Assembly (NCBI GenBank): GCA_020055645.1
Contig: CM034548.1
Span: forward strand, 15,624,001 to 15,688,000
Direction of reading: 5' to 3'
DNA: 64,000 nucleotides
Source: Tomocerus qinae
Lineage: Eukaryota > Arthropoda > Collembola > Entomobryomorpha > Tomoceridae
A program made the translations under genes and the position numbers. The notes under the pieces were generated by a model, which did not search any database, was not told the origin of the DNA, and saw nothing but the letters and a program-made list of their open reading frames with translations. How positions within the stretch are numbered: position 1 is the first letter of the stretch; each line of letters begins with the position of its first letter. Below are positions 13,601 to 27,200 of the stretch, in pieces.

Positions 13601-16600
13601 ATGCCTCCTTATACCCTGACTGACTTTATGACTGGTTCCAATTAGAATATCTAGTAGCGGTTCAACTAGAGAGTTCTCGGGGCAAGACATGGACATTTTC
13701 ATTGCAACCCCGCACTCATTTTATAGCCTGTCTCAAAATATAATACAGGCTTTTCAATACACTCATCTTTTTCTATACTTTACATATGTAATGCGATCAA
13801 ATTGATCCTACCTCCTCTTTTATTATTCATTTGATATTTTTTTTGGTTTAATAAAATGATTAGTCAAGGAATTTCATATAGCCTTCAAATGGTTTGAGTA
13901 GTCCTTTCTTATTTCAGATTATTTAATGCAAATTTTCGATTCCTTTCTCAGATTCATACCATTTGGGGAACTTTGACATTTTAATTTTAATAACCTATGT
14001 ATGCATATTCAACTGTACTCGAACCCTACCGAAATTTAGTAAATACGACTCTTGACAAAGCTGAAATATATTATAATGTGCATGTTTAAGCTTTCGAATA
14101 CGACATGAGGTTATTATGTTATAATAGGTTGAAAGTCACAAACCTTCTAAGTATATGGATGGATACCTACTACATAATAAGTAGTCTGGAGTCTAGTATC
14201 TCAGCTAAAATCTGAGAAATTGATCATTCCAGTAGTATTGTAAATCTACTGATCTAATTGGTAATGAATACTAAACTATATATGCAGATAGTTTAGAATA
14301 TTGGCTGTTATAGTTTTCAAACCCTGGATAAATGTATTCAATGTTCGAGGTCTTGCCTACATAATTGACTGACAGTGCAGTTTTAATATGAATATCATTA
14401 CCTCGAACTATGTGTTAATTTTGTATTTTTTTAATAAAAAGTTCCCATATAATGATTTTTCCAATGCTGTAGAATCAAGCTTACAGCACTCAAATATATG
14501 AAAACACCGGGTCATTAAAAAAGAAGCCTGCATTAGACAACAATTATTCTTTTCTGTTTCAATGTACAAAAAGTTGTTCCAAAATAAATAAATTAATTAC
14601 GCTAAGCGGAGCCAATATGTCAAATTGGGAGTTTTGTATACTTTTTATGCTTATGACTTTTATTCTGTCGTTACTTATGACACAATTTAGCACGATAAAT
14701 ATAATCAGTACAATTGTATAAATATTTATCTCAGTATACTGGATTTAAAAAGATTTTTTTTATTCTTATGCATTTCAGTCGAAATGTAAACATATTGTTG
14801 CGGATTGTGAAAATAATGCAAAATTTTAATATACAGATGCTACTTTGTATATAAACTTAATAATTAAAGTACGGGTAGATTGGAAATGCTTGCTCGTGCA
14901 TATCCAATCTTTGATTTAAAAGGTGTGTAAGAAGAAGAGCATGAGTTGAGTGTGCAGAACTACTTGTGTATGTAACTTGTAACATAGAGATTAAATAAAA
15001 AGTTTAACTGAAGGAATTACCAGAAATATAACGTAACAAGTCTACTTAAACAACGAAAATGAAATGCAATGTCATAATGTCATCTTCCCAGACTATAAAT
15101 CAAAGCATTAAGTCCAATCACCTACACCTACTAAACAGATTCCCATTGTTAATCGCACCACTTGAAACTCACGCCTGCTAAAATGACGTGACGTCAACAG
15201 CACACTTATTGTGTGGTGTGTATCCCTATCATTCATCAGTATTTAAGACGGCATCGTTAGTGCATGTGCACCTGTTTTCCAAAATGTAACCTGCGTAGCG
15301 TTTGAAGGCCAAAAAATTGAACTTTGTTTCTTAAGCTTATACCTAAATCATAATTGTGGGGAATTTTCCAAAACAGTTTGTAAATAATAATTCGGTTGAC
15401 TTTAGATAAATTATAAACTTGTATGTCCTCCTTTTTTAATATCAAGAAATATATATAATTCAACAGTTCTGGATACATAATTCAATGAAAAGAGTCCATT
15501 TTATTTTATCATGAGAGCAGGTACTGCTAACTGGCTAATGTCATGGCCAAAAGCAGGAGATAATCTAGTATTAACAATAGTGTCATTAGCATTTTATCTG
15601 TCGTACTGACATTGTATTTCAAATGGGTAGTTAATAGAGGAAATCCAAATGTTCAGGTTCTCAGGTAATGTTTATTTAAGTAGCAGCTAATGGCTTATTG
15701 AACGTCATATCCATTGGAAGAGTTCAGCACGAAATTGTAAAGAACTGAAGCGTATAACTGTAAGTGATGTTTCATGACTATTTCTGTTAACTACGAAATG
15801 AGTATAATCTGGACATACAGAACAAGTAGGTAGGTTTATAATTCTCTTAGGAAGGAAAAGTTACAAGTCAGTATTTACTAGTAAGTCTATTTACTGTAGA
15901 CTGTTTACTGTAGACTAGTAAGTCTATTTACTGCAGAGTAATTATCTGTATTATATAACTTGACTATTCCCGTTGCACTACCTCAAGTCTATTTAATTAG
16001 ATTACTAGGTACAATTTGACACGATTTACCTAGAAAGTGAAAATATCACATGTTTTCTTCTATTTTAACTTGAATAGATTGAAAGAGAAAATAGAAAACT
16101 ATGGCATAGTATAAGGAATTATGCACGGCATAATCTAATAGTAAACTTAGAGACTAAAGGAATGCACCGAAGTCGCCTTGCCGTATTAAAAGAATCAAGT
16201 AATGTCAACTTTCACTTGAGCCAAAGGTCAACCACTGTCACAGCTTGTTTTTACCTCCCATTCATTCATCCATAGCAAAATGTCGGGATTATAAATAAGT
16301 ATAACTATTACAACGTCTACTAGCTATATAGCACTCAAAGTAGTCGTCGAATTACAACAGTCCTATATTATTTGTAAAATGCAAGTTATTATTAGACTTT
16401 TCATGTATGTCTACCTGGTTGCATCCAATAATGCTTCATTTACTCGCCTAAAACAGATTTGATGAAATCCATTCGATAATCTATGTCATTATTCATATTT
16501 TGTCTGTTGTAATACGACAATATTGTTTCAAATAGCGAGTATTTATTTAATTTACTAATGGCAGGGCAATTTTCAATCAACTATATTTAATAGTTTGTTT

Positions 16601-18271
16601 CCTGAAAGCTATGCAAGTGAGGTAAAATACACCTGGCGTCACTATTCACATTTAAACCATGCTGTATATATTATTTCTATTAACCTGCTATGTACATTCA
16701 CAAAATTCAAGGTTTCCGACTACAAACTATAATACTATAAGCCTAAGGTGTTCACGCTCCTAATAGTTATGAAACTTGAGAGAAAACTCATTTTCATTGA
16801 ATGAAAACGTAACCGTTTCTTTTTTTTACTCCGCATAACCATAATATATTGTCCTTAATAAGGAATTATGCATCAGCTACCAATTAAACATCAATGACAT
16901 TACTTTCTCATCTTCTATGTACTAACATAGACGAACAACCCAATTTAAACAAATTGTCAACTATTGGGAATTTCGGATTCGTGTATTAATAAACCTTTGT
17001 CTGTAATACAAATTTTCCAAATTTTTATGCTATTACTCTCATTACTAATAAAAATATCATCAAAGTACTGCAATCTGCAATAGATAAGAAATGATAGCAA
17101 CCAGCAAGCTTAGATTGCATGATCCGCATTTCAACTAATTTCTCTCAGATATGCAACCGCATAACAAAACGAAGTAAACCTTATTTAATTTAAAAATTTT
17201 GAAATCTCGATGATAGATTTTTGAAAATCGAAATTTCGATGCTAGATTTTTGAAAATCGAAATTTCGATGCTAGATTTTTGAAAATCGAGCAGTAACAGT
17301 AACTTAAAATAGTCCAGGTGGATTCGGAAAATGAAAACGCCATTGTAGTACATTCAGAGTTCAGATTTCAGTGGTCACTCTAATCTAAGACGTTCGAGTT
17401 TTGCAAGCAGAATTATAAAGGTCCATTTTAAAACAATTCTGCTGCGGCCAAGTGAATGATTTCTTTGTTATCATGATAAGCCAGTTGTTGTTGTCGGTAT
17501 GCTAGCTGATAGAATGTAAAGAATAGCCTTTAGTGCATTAAAAATAGTTAAATTGTTGTAGTTGTTATAATCTTTTGCTGCATAATAATTGTTGACAATA
17601 ATTTAAGAAAACTAAGAATTATAATAATACTAAGAATAAAAAGGTAATACTAAGAATCTTCCCTACTTAGCTTAATTACGTAATTCATCTTCCAGATGCA
17701 TAAATTGAAACTAACTATGACATTGGAAAATAACGATTAAAGCATGAAATCCATTATTTTTAGCTGCGTAGTTTTAAGATTATTTTGTGAAAGACGTCAC
17801 ATTAGAAATGAAAGCGTCAGATATGAAAGCGTCAGCTAATAAAAGTATACATTATAATTTTTTTAATATCATTTCATTGTCTTTATAAATAATAGAATAC
17901 AAATAGTGTACGTAAATCGTAACGTAACTAACATCTATGAGATGACATAATTGCCTATATTTTACATGTCTAAGGATAAGTACTACATCCCAGTGTGTAC
18001 GTGATCATAATTATTACTTCATAAAACACGATTATGCACATGTAAATGTATTTATAACAAACGTAATGACGTGGATTTCAATCTGAATTTCTATACTAAT
18101 CCTTGAAAACATTAAACAATATAGAAATGTTACATTTACGTAAAGAGACACGTAAGCATATTAAGCAATTAAGAAAGTTGTTTGTTTTAAAATGTACTAA
18201 ACATTTGGGTGAAGGTATCGGTTGAATTAAATGAATATTAGTAAAATATGCGAGGTTTTCATTTCTTAGAT
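10666..18271. other. Gene-poor intergenic stretch, downstream of P5CS
   Basis: AT-rich and without a recognisable exon. It contains a palindromic TGACGTCA (CRE-type) at 15189-15196 next to a TGACGTGA half-match, a short direct duplication of gtctatttactg around 15890-15935, and the 29-bp triplicate listed separately. The 3' UTR of P5CS should run into its right end. I could not find a canonical AATAAA on the minus strand within about 600 bases of the stop codon. Confidence 0.5.
17201..17287. repeat. 29-bp tandem repeat, three copies
   Basis: Copies at 17201-17229, 17230-17258 and 17259-17287. The last two are identical and the first differs at two positions. Each unit holds gaaattTCGAtg and ttttgaaaatc, so each can pair weakly with itself. 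Confidence 0.9.
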
Positions 18272-21200
18272 TTACATATGAGCTTCTCGTTGAGGGATAT
18301 CACTATCTGAATCCGTGGCTTCGTTGCTATTGACATTGTCGGGACCCTCTTCAATGCTAGGAGGCAATGGCTGTCCAATATTTATCAGCTTTGATTGTTC
18401 TAAGGGAAGACTTATGTGCTCATAGCTCTTGAGTCCAGGACCATAATCAGTAGATGCATCTCCTTGTCCGCGTAGAATCCACTTTGTAGTTAGCAGACCC
18501 TCCACACCTACGGGACCCCTTGCATGAATTCTTCCTGTACTAATTCCCACTTCAGCTCCGAGACCAAATCGGTAACCATCCGCAAATCTTGTTGATGCGT
18601 TGTGAAAGACACAGGCTGAGTCAACTCTCTTGAGAAACTCTCGGGCAGCTCTTTCTGTAAAGACATAGTAATTAGTAATGCACAACTATGGAGTGTCACA
18701 TGTAAACGTATAGTTAAGGTTGTAAAATAACATGATAATAGTAATAATGCTCAGCCTGATGCGTGTACCTCACATAATTTCTTTTGTAATTTAGAATGTT
18801 TTCTTAAATATTACGGTCATTTTCTTAGGTACATCACAAACTAAGTTCCTTAGGATACGTATTATAAGATTCTATGTACACATGCGTTACTTAATAGTAA
18901 AGAGACATGGATTTTAGACAGATGACAGGTTATCACCATCCAGCCATTACTCAAATATACATACCATAGGTATTTACCCAAATGACATCATCTATAGGGA
19001 CACCAAAACTCCGCCGACGCTCTAATGTCTAATAATCTTACATGACATATGCAAAAAACTTTTACCATGCATTAAACTATCTTTTCTGATGTGCATTTCA
19101 TAGGCTTTTTGCCAATAACTATAACTCAGTTACTTAACTCAATGTAAACTGTGTCCAAAAAAACAATGCTATAACATATTTACTACGCATTATTACTTCT
19201 AGATGGGTCAAACAATAAATGACGCCCAATATAACTGCTCAAGTATCAGTTTTTTAGTCGAAAATTCAGATGAGAGGAAAATTGGCTAAATACGCTATGA
19301 AAGTTTTTTAAACTTTATTTATATTAAGTTGATGTGTGTGGCTACGTTATTTTGAATAAGTTGTAAATAAAGTCATTTGTTTAATTACTTGTTTTATAAT
19401 TTGAAATTGTTTGTAAACATATTTTGTAAACAGAAATGATTCTTCTGCGTATATTATAATGTGTACCTATCATAAAGTTGCAACTGTTGCAAGTGCTATA
19501 TGCAATGAATTGCTAACATCTATAGGGAAATTAAAATTATGTACATCTTTTAAAAAGAGTCAAATTTGTAATAGAGACTGTAGTTTACAGAAAAATAGAT
19601 ACCATTTAAAAGGACGTCGAAATAGCATCAATTATAAGATATATTACATTTTGCAAGTGGTAGTTGTACAAGGAGTATAAAATGCAATGGTCATGTGAAT
19701 AGCAATGACTAATTATATCCAGCAATAGAAAATGAGTGCACATGTCCTTAGGAAATTTTATCTGCATTCATTTTACTACCTAGCCTAGTTGGGAATGCGT
19801 TCATAATTGTAGACGTATTGTTTAAATCCTAATAATGTACTAATCCCCTCCGTGAAGATAATTTTGTTTCCTTAATGAACATAAGGACATAATATTTAAC
19901 TCATATAATGTGAGTTTTATATTCATGTCGGTCTATAGCATTATGTCGGCATTACTTGCAATATCTCTTTTTACACAAGTGACTTAGTTATGTATATCGC
20001 ATGTTAAATTAGTGCATGTATGTAAATCTATGACTGAAAATACTAAAAGATATCTCTTAAATGTTATTACCATTTTCGGTTACAATCGTGTCTGTGTGAG
20101 ACGAGCCGTACGTATTTATATGTTCAATGGCGCCCAAAACATCAGACACAGTCTCTATTGTCACAGCCATATTCCCATATTCTGTTTTCAACGACTTGGC
20201 GGGTGGTGGGCCGAAGGTCAACTCTTTAGACAATGTTGGTCCAGCAAATATCTCAACCTATAGAAATATTCAATAAGCAGTTACACATGAAAATCTTAAA
20301 GGAACATTAATGAGTCTTACTCAATTTACAATTTACAAATTCTAGGCTTGTACAAATAGTCCAAATGATTTAAACACAACTAGTGAAAATTATTCATTGA
20401 AAATTACAGAAAATTATGGTGAGCGAAAATAACGCCGTTAAATTCTACGACGAAGTGTTTGCAATTATTTTTAAGCATTCATTAGATTTGTAAATATACC
20501 TCAGAATGGTGTTTTATGCTAATCTGTTCTAACTCCTACAATTCTGTGTAACAAGTATAAAACGTCATTGTAATAAAGTTTGGTCTTTCCTATTGTAGGG
20601 ATTATTATTGTTATGCATAAAAGACTGAACAAAAACTATTCACCATAACATTTGTCCACCGTCAGCGGATGAAATGAAGAAGTATAAGTATAATCTTTAC
20701 TTAAGCGGGGGAACAAAAGACTGGAGTAAAAAATATCCGGATAGAACATTTTGACATTTGACGATGTCATTGTTTGCACTTATGTTGTTAGCTTATCGCT
20801 CACCATTACACTGCGTTCAATTACCACAACTATGAAACAAGTAATATGCGGTTTCTATACCACTCAAAAAAGGGTGGATATGAATGGCATAACTTTTCAT
20901 TCAAAATCTCATTACAGTAGGTATACAATTGACTACAAAGGCATTAAAAAGAAAGCTGTTTCTTAGTGAAACCTAAAAAAGACCAAAAAAAGCATATAAA
21001 TATTTTTTCACAGAAAATTTGCAATTTTCAGCTATTTGGTTAAAAATAATGCATATTCGCACAAAGTGCTTGCAAAGAGTGTTTGACGAGTTTTAATTTT
21101 TGAAAAATATATTTTTCTCGGATTTCGGGGGTGGTTTCCATCCAATTATGATAAATGTGTGACTGTGGTAGGTAGACAAGTGGATAGTCAAAAATTATGT

Positions 21201-24200
21201 TGAGAAGTGAGAAATATAATTAGAATTAAATAAAATTATTAGATTCTAATTTCTAATAGTACCTTTGGCTGTCCTCTTTAAAATATACCAACCTTTAATA
21301 ATTAAGCAGTATAATTGTTGAAAATAAAACAAAGCGTATATAATCATGACAATGAATGGACTGCAGTTACGTTGGTAAGGATAGGGGTTAAGTATTCATA
21401 TTACATAAAGAATCCGGCTGCACTTACGTTATGAGATTTAAGCATATCACACAGTTTTGGGAAGAAATTTTTTTTGTTCAGGATTTGTCGGTGAAGCAAA
21501 ATGGTTTCTGTTGCGTTACACGCTGCGGGGTAGCTGCATTTTGCATCTTCCACTACAAGACACAAAAATCATTAATTCTATTTCAATACATACATTAAAT
21601 GTAACTTACACTATTAGAATAATAAAATATTCTTTCACAGGTTCTATTATAGCAATATTGAATTTACCATGCAGTCAATCACTCTAGTGAATATGACGAT
21701 AAAAAATATTTTCGTTAAACAAATGTACATGCAGTGGCTACCATGTTAACAATATACATTAGTGCATTAGCAGATTTTAATCAGCATTGTTGTAAATCAT
21801 ATTCCATAGTACATTATGTCTAATGGGCAGTTGGTTTAATTTATTTTCCTGTCTGTCATTTCATGGCCAGAGTCATAAGCATATTATATTTCACCAAACA
21901 TCCTCATCAACATGCTATGGAAGATCCCACATATAGCAGTAGACATATACAATAGCAGACTCATTTGGACTAGTTATAACTTGGAACGTAAAGTAGAGTT
22001 GCAAAAAATATTTTAATGGACGCTTAAATCCAGGATCGAAATAAACAAAATAGTAAGGACCACAATCAAATTTTTATATGTGACTTTTCAAAATGTTAAA
22101 TTTCCTCGAAAATGTTTTAATGTTGCGAAGTAATAAAATACAGTTTGTATATTGGCAAATGAAAATTATTCAAGGAATGCAGACCTTGGTTTGTTATAAT
22201 ATTTGCAAGCTACAATTAACAAATGGTCCATAAAATGCAAATTATCTACTTTATCTTCATACAGAGAGCGAACGAAGAATTCCTTGTTGAAAGCCATATC
22301 TGCTACATTAAAAATATTTCAATTTATTTTAAACCCTAAGCCTGGCGTAGATGGCAAATGAAAATAAAGTAGCATTGTAACTTGTTTCACATCGCAAAAT
22401 TAGAAATAGAAAGGATGACGCATGATACATTTATCGCTTAGTCGATCATGAACCAGTCAATCACGAATTTTTCTGGTTGAAACAGCAATTTAGTAGTAGC
22501 AAAACTCTTGTATGGCATTTTTCTTTAATTAGAAAGTTCAAGAAGATTAACATTCAGAGTATAAGAAGAAACAGGCGGTATCTGGAAAATGCGAGTTAGA
22601 GTTAAGCATGTTTACATAGTTATGTAATCAGTAGGCATTACATCACAGCAACCTTTGAAAAAGAAAGCAGGGTAATTAACAATGCAAAAATAGAAATTCT
22701 TGTCTTTGAAGCTAGTATCTTAATGGGATGATTTCACTCTAAACTATTTAGTACCTATTCATAACAATAAAAATGATTACAAGTTATTTCATATTGAAGT
22801 TATGAAAAGGATAATTAGAAACCTTTTTTAGATTTTTATAAGCACTCGAAAAGCGTGTGTTGGCTATTAAAAGCATATAAAAATGAAAAGTTTTCAATAA
22901 ATATTGTCTTTGAAGATGTGGAAGGTCAATCAAAACAAAACTTTGTCATTGAAATTATAAAAGTTACCAATATGTAGAGCTTTGTCAAGGTCTGCATCAG
23001 TGTCGACGTAGACGTGACATATTCCCTCAGAATGTCCTAAAACAGGGACTCCTTGTGCTTGCTTTGTCACCTGTCGCACCAATTGGTTAGAGCCTCGAGG
23101 AATGATCAAGTCGACTATTCCCAATTCAATGATCTCACCAACATCTTCTCGTGATGTTACCTACACGTTTTCAAAATGCAATTAAAACGATTTAAAATCT
23201 AATTGAGATTAAGGTCATGAAAAAATGTTTTTTTGATGTTCATATTAAAATGCATAGAGGTCGAAAGCATTATGAAGTAGAATTGGGAGTGAATTGACAA
23301 ACCATTTGAATAGAATTCTGGACGCCATGGATAAGAAGAGCTTCCGTGACAATTGACATAAGGGAAGTGTTGGTATTAACTGCTTCACTCCCTCCTTTCA
23401 ATACTAAACCATTGGCAGATGCTATCGCCAAGGAAGCAATCTGAAAGAATAATACATAATTCAAAAGCTTATTATAAGATGCAGGAAAAGTCCAGGACAT
23501 TCAGTGGCAGCAGAGACATCATCATCTTTAATGTTTGTAGACAAAATAAATTGCTTCGCAGAAACATGCCGACTAATTCATTTTCTACCTACCTATGTAC
23601 CTACCTGCTTGCATATTATAATATTTACACATATAGTACCTCCCTTCACACAGATAGCAGATAAAGCTTCAATAATAATTCTTCATTTGGTGGACACGCA
23701 TTGTTTCCACACCACGTCTCTCGCTCACTACATCAGGACTTCTATCTATCAAGTTAAATGCAATTCCTTCACACTACTATATCATCTCTTTCATCTGCAG
23801 TAAGAGGATGAGTTAGTAGGGAGACAGAGCCATGCTGTATTATATTGATTCTCCTGTCCTCGACTCATGCAGATTCTCCTCTTTCTTGAATGAATTATTT
23901 ATTTTATTGTTTATTTTAATGCGTAATCCTATACATGACTAGGTTTCATAATATATTGTATTTACACACCTGCGACCTATGTGGCCAAGTAGTAACAATA
24001 AACTTTTTGGTTTTACAATATTTTTACTACTTATTAAAACCTTTAGCATTTTTGTACCATATTGCAAACAGATATTTTAAAACATGCATTTTAATATATT
24101 TATTATCCATTTATTTGGGATTTTCCATAATATTACAAAAACCAAGGGACAGTAAATGCCATAGGAAAATAAATACATGCAAGTTGTTGGCACTTTTACT

Positions 24201-27200
24201 TTTGTAAACAATAATCAATTTTTTGAAGTGTACTGACTACTTTGGTGCGATATTATACAGTAATAATATTCTCGGTTTTAAAATTTTCAAAAAAATAGTA
24301 AGAGATAGCAAATGTCAACATGCTTAGAATACGTATAAGCTTTTTAGCTTGGTTTTGTACTACGTGTTGCATGTAAAACAACTAATGGAAGTGGTCAATT
24401 ATAAATAGTGTGTACATGTACTGACATGTAGTGTTGTCTAAGCAAATAAGCTTATTTATTTACCATAGGTCATTTATCATTATCATAATCATTTGGCCAG
24501 TGAAACTTTTTGCGAGTCTTAAATAATTGTCGTTGACTTAAAAGGTACAAAGACTATTTACACAAAGAGATATACCCACACAAGTAATTATAATTCTCTA
24601 CGCATAACATGGAACTACGCACATATCCATTCTGATCTTCACTTTGTCAGAAATCAAAAATATTCTGACCAGCAAGGTATATAGCGACACATTCCCTAGT
24701 CATCAATCTATCTAAGAGTGCCATGGGAAATGACTATTCAAGTCTCATTAGTATGCGTAGGCAAATTGACATAATTTGTTTCCGGTCAAATATTTTCCAT
24801 ATCTTTTCTGGTTATTTGCTTATACTTTGCAAGTTTTCATTTAGTCGCAATTTAACTTAAGTTGTGACACGCAAGTATTGCACAGCATCTATTATCCTGG
24901 CAATTACTCTAGAATGTTTCATTCCCTCAGAAAATTAAATTTACGAGACAAGAGTTGCTACTAGACAATAGTGACGTACCTGTGGAAGGCAATCAGGTCT
25001 GGCTTCAAAGATGACCATCAGCAGCCCAATGGGAACCGTAATTTGTTGTAGTTCTAAGCCTTTTGCAATTAAAGTGCGCCTCGTTGTTCTCCCTACAAGG
25101 CTCGTTGAATCACGAGCCATTTGCTTCAGACCTATGTTCAGTTAACAATTTCATTTAGTACTTTATATAAAGCATATTATTTAATTACCTAGCCTACTAA
25201 ATTATATATAACTGCAAAAATGCTTTTTAGTTGATTTACGAACAATTTGATTGCATATTGCAGAAAATTATTTAATGATGAATTGCTTATAAGTAAATAG
25301 TTTCTGCAAAAACAATTTTTCTAAACGAGGTATAATAAATGTTTTTCTTAATTTATAATCACAGCATTTTTTTCTAAATTGCTTACCACTTTAATAGCTA
25401 TCATACAGTAAAAAAGATACTCCTTATTAATGTGTGTGCAATAATAAGTTACTGTGGAGTAATTATTTACTATCTGACATTCTTTAAATTCCAAATAATA
25501 CAAACATGTTGACAAGGGACGAAAGATTTTCATTGGACTTTTTGACTATTTTCAAAACAGTTTAGTTTTACGTATTAGGAATACTCCTTCATGCCCTGAT
25601 ACCTCATAATAAAAACTTCATAATAAAAAGTACATGCAATGTTTTTGATAGAACCGTTGCAGATCATTAATTTTGATTTGTGTAAATGTCAACCTGTGGC
25701 TAAATTTTCAATTTTGACTTCATTCAATTTAATGCGATCGATTATAGCTGGAGATATTTTTTCTTTCTCTGCGTTGTCCAAATCTCTTTCATTAGCAATG
25801 AGAATGTCCGTTTTTCGTGAAATGAGAAGGTCTGCCATGGTTTCAATGATTTCAGATCTTTGTGACCCAGTTAAATTAAGGAGTAATCTTCCGCCTTCTT
25901 TTGCTGCAACATAGTAAGGACAATGCATAGTCAATATTTTTCTGTTGATACATTTACATGACAAGTACAGCTACATACAATGCACTCTTCTCTGTATATA
26001 CTACTCATTCATGTCCATGCTCAAAACAAGACAGAGTTCAAATGTTATCTACACTGGAGTCTATTTATGCTCCTGTTTATGTTGACTCCAAACTTTCCTG
26101 TTTGGTGCAGGAAAATACCAGAGTAGAATCCTCAACGAATTGTCACAAGGCGAGAGATAGACAAAAATGGCAATTCATATCGAGCAGGGATTAAATTGGG
26201 TGTCTCATTTATTATATTTCCAATCTAAAGTCTTAACAAACAGCGTTAGTTCATATCAACAGAAATCATGCACATATCTTTAAGTTTTAGTGTCCTCTTC
26301 CCATGAATAAAAGTTCATTATCCTGTCACGTGTGATTTTTGACAAATGCGATTCATGAAGATCCATCTATGTAATACCACGCAGGAAACATTCATGACTA
26401 AGATGAACTTAACTTTCAGATTGCATTAGTCATAATTATCAAATCATTCCTGTCATAATTATCATCCTAAGGAAATTATTAATAAATTTTCTGTTTAAAC
26501 CCTCTCTCATTGTTTCCTATATTATGTTTGTAAAAAATCCGTTGAATTATATATCTGTGAATTGTTTAAATAAAATTCTTAGTGACTAATTTGAACAGTA
26601 GAAAGAGGTGAGTCCTATATCAGACGTTTGAGTTTGTTACAAAACTCTATTCTCGTCTATAGATAAGATACTATCTGAAAATTATCAGTAGCGTAAGTAA
26701 ATACATTTATGGATTATCTTATCGATATCAAAATACTAAAGGTTACTTAAAAGATTTACTCGTGCGTGACGCACAAATAAATCTCTTTGGGACGACGACG
26801 ACCGGTTTCTTGTGCGTCATAATATAATCCTTAATTATATCAATATAAGTTATAAAATCCCGATAAAGTTGTAAGTAGAGTTAACAACATTATATGTGAT
26901 TATAATTGGACTTACTTCACAGTTAGTACAGTTATTAGTTAGTGATAATTATGCCATGCTTATCACATTGCTGCACTTTAACTACAGAAAAAGCTAAAAG
27001 GAAAAGATTTATAAATTGATAGTGAGACATATTCGGTGACATTATTCCGTGTTATTATCTCCACGTGCATCTCATTGCGTCTATGTACCTATAATATCAC
27101 ATAAGCCCAATAAAATGCGAACCTAATTCTGCAAGGTACTCCGGAGAGCGGCTGCCGTTGTTTTGCGTAGTGAACAAAGTCCCGACTCGACGTCCACTGA

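Noticed and set aside
15189-15196. Palindromic CRE (TGACGTCA), with another at 58966-58973.
   Set aside because: Neither lies near a transcription start I can identify; single 8-mers are expected by chance at this scale.
23504-23803. 99-codon plus-strand frame inside P5CS intron 10.
   Set aside because: Low-complexity, His/Ile/Leu-rich translation of AT-rich intron, with no family resemblance and no splice context.
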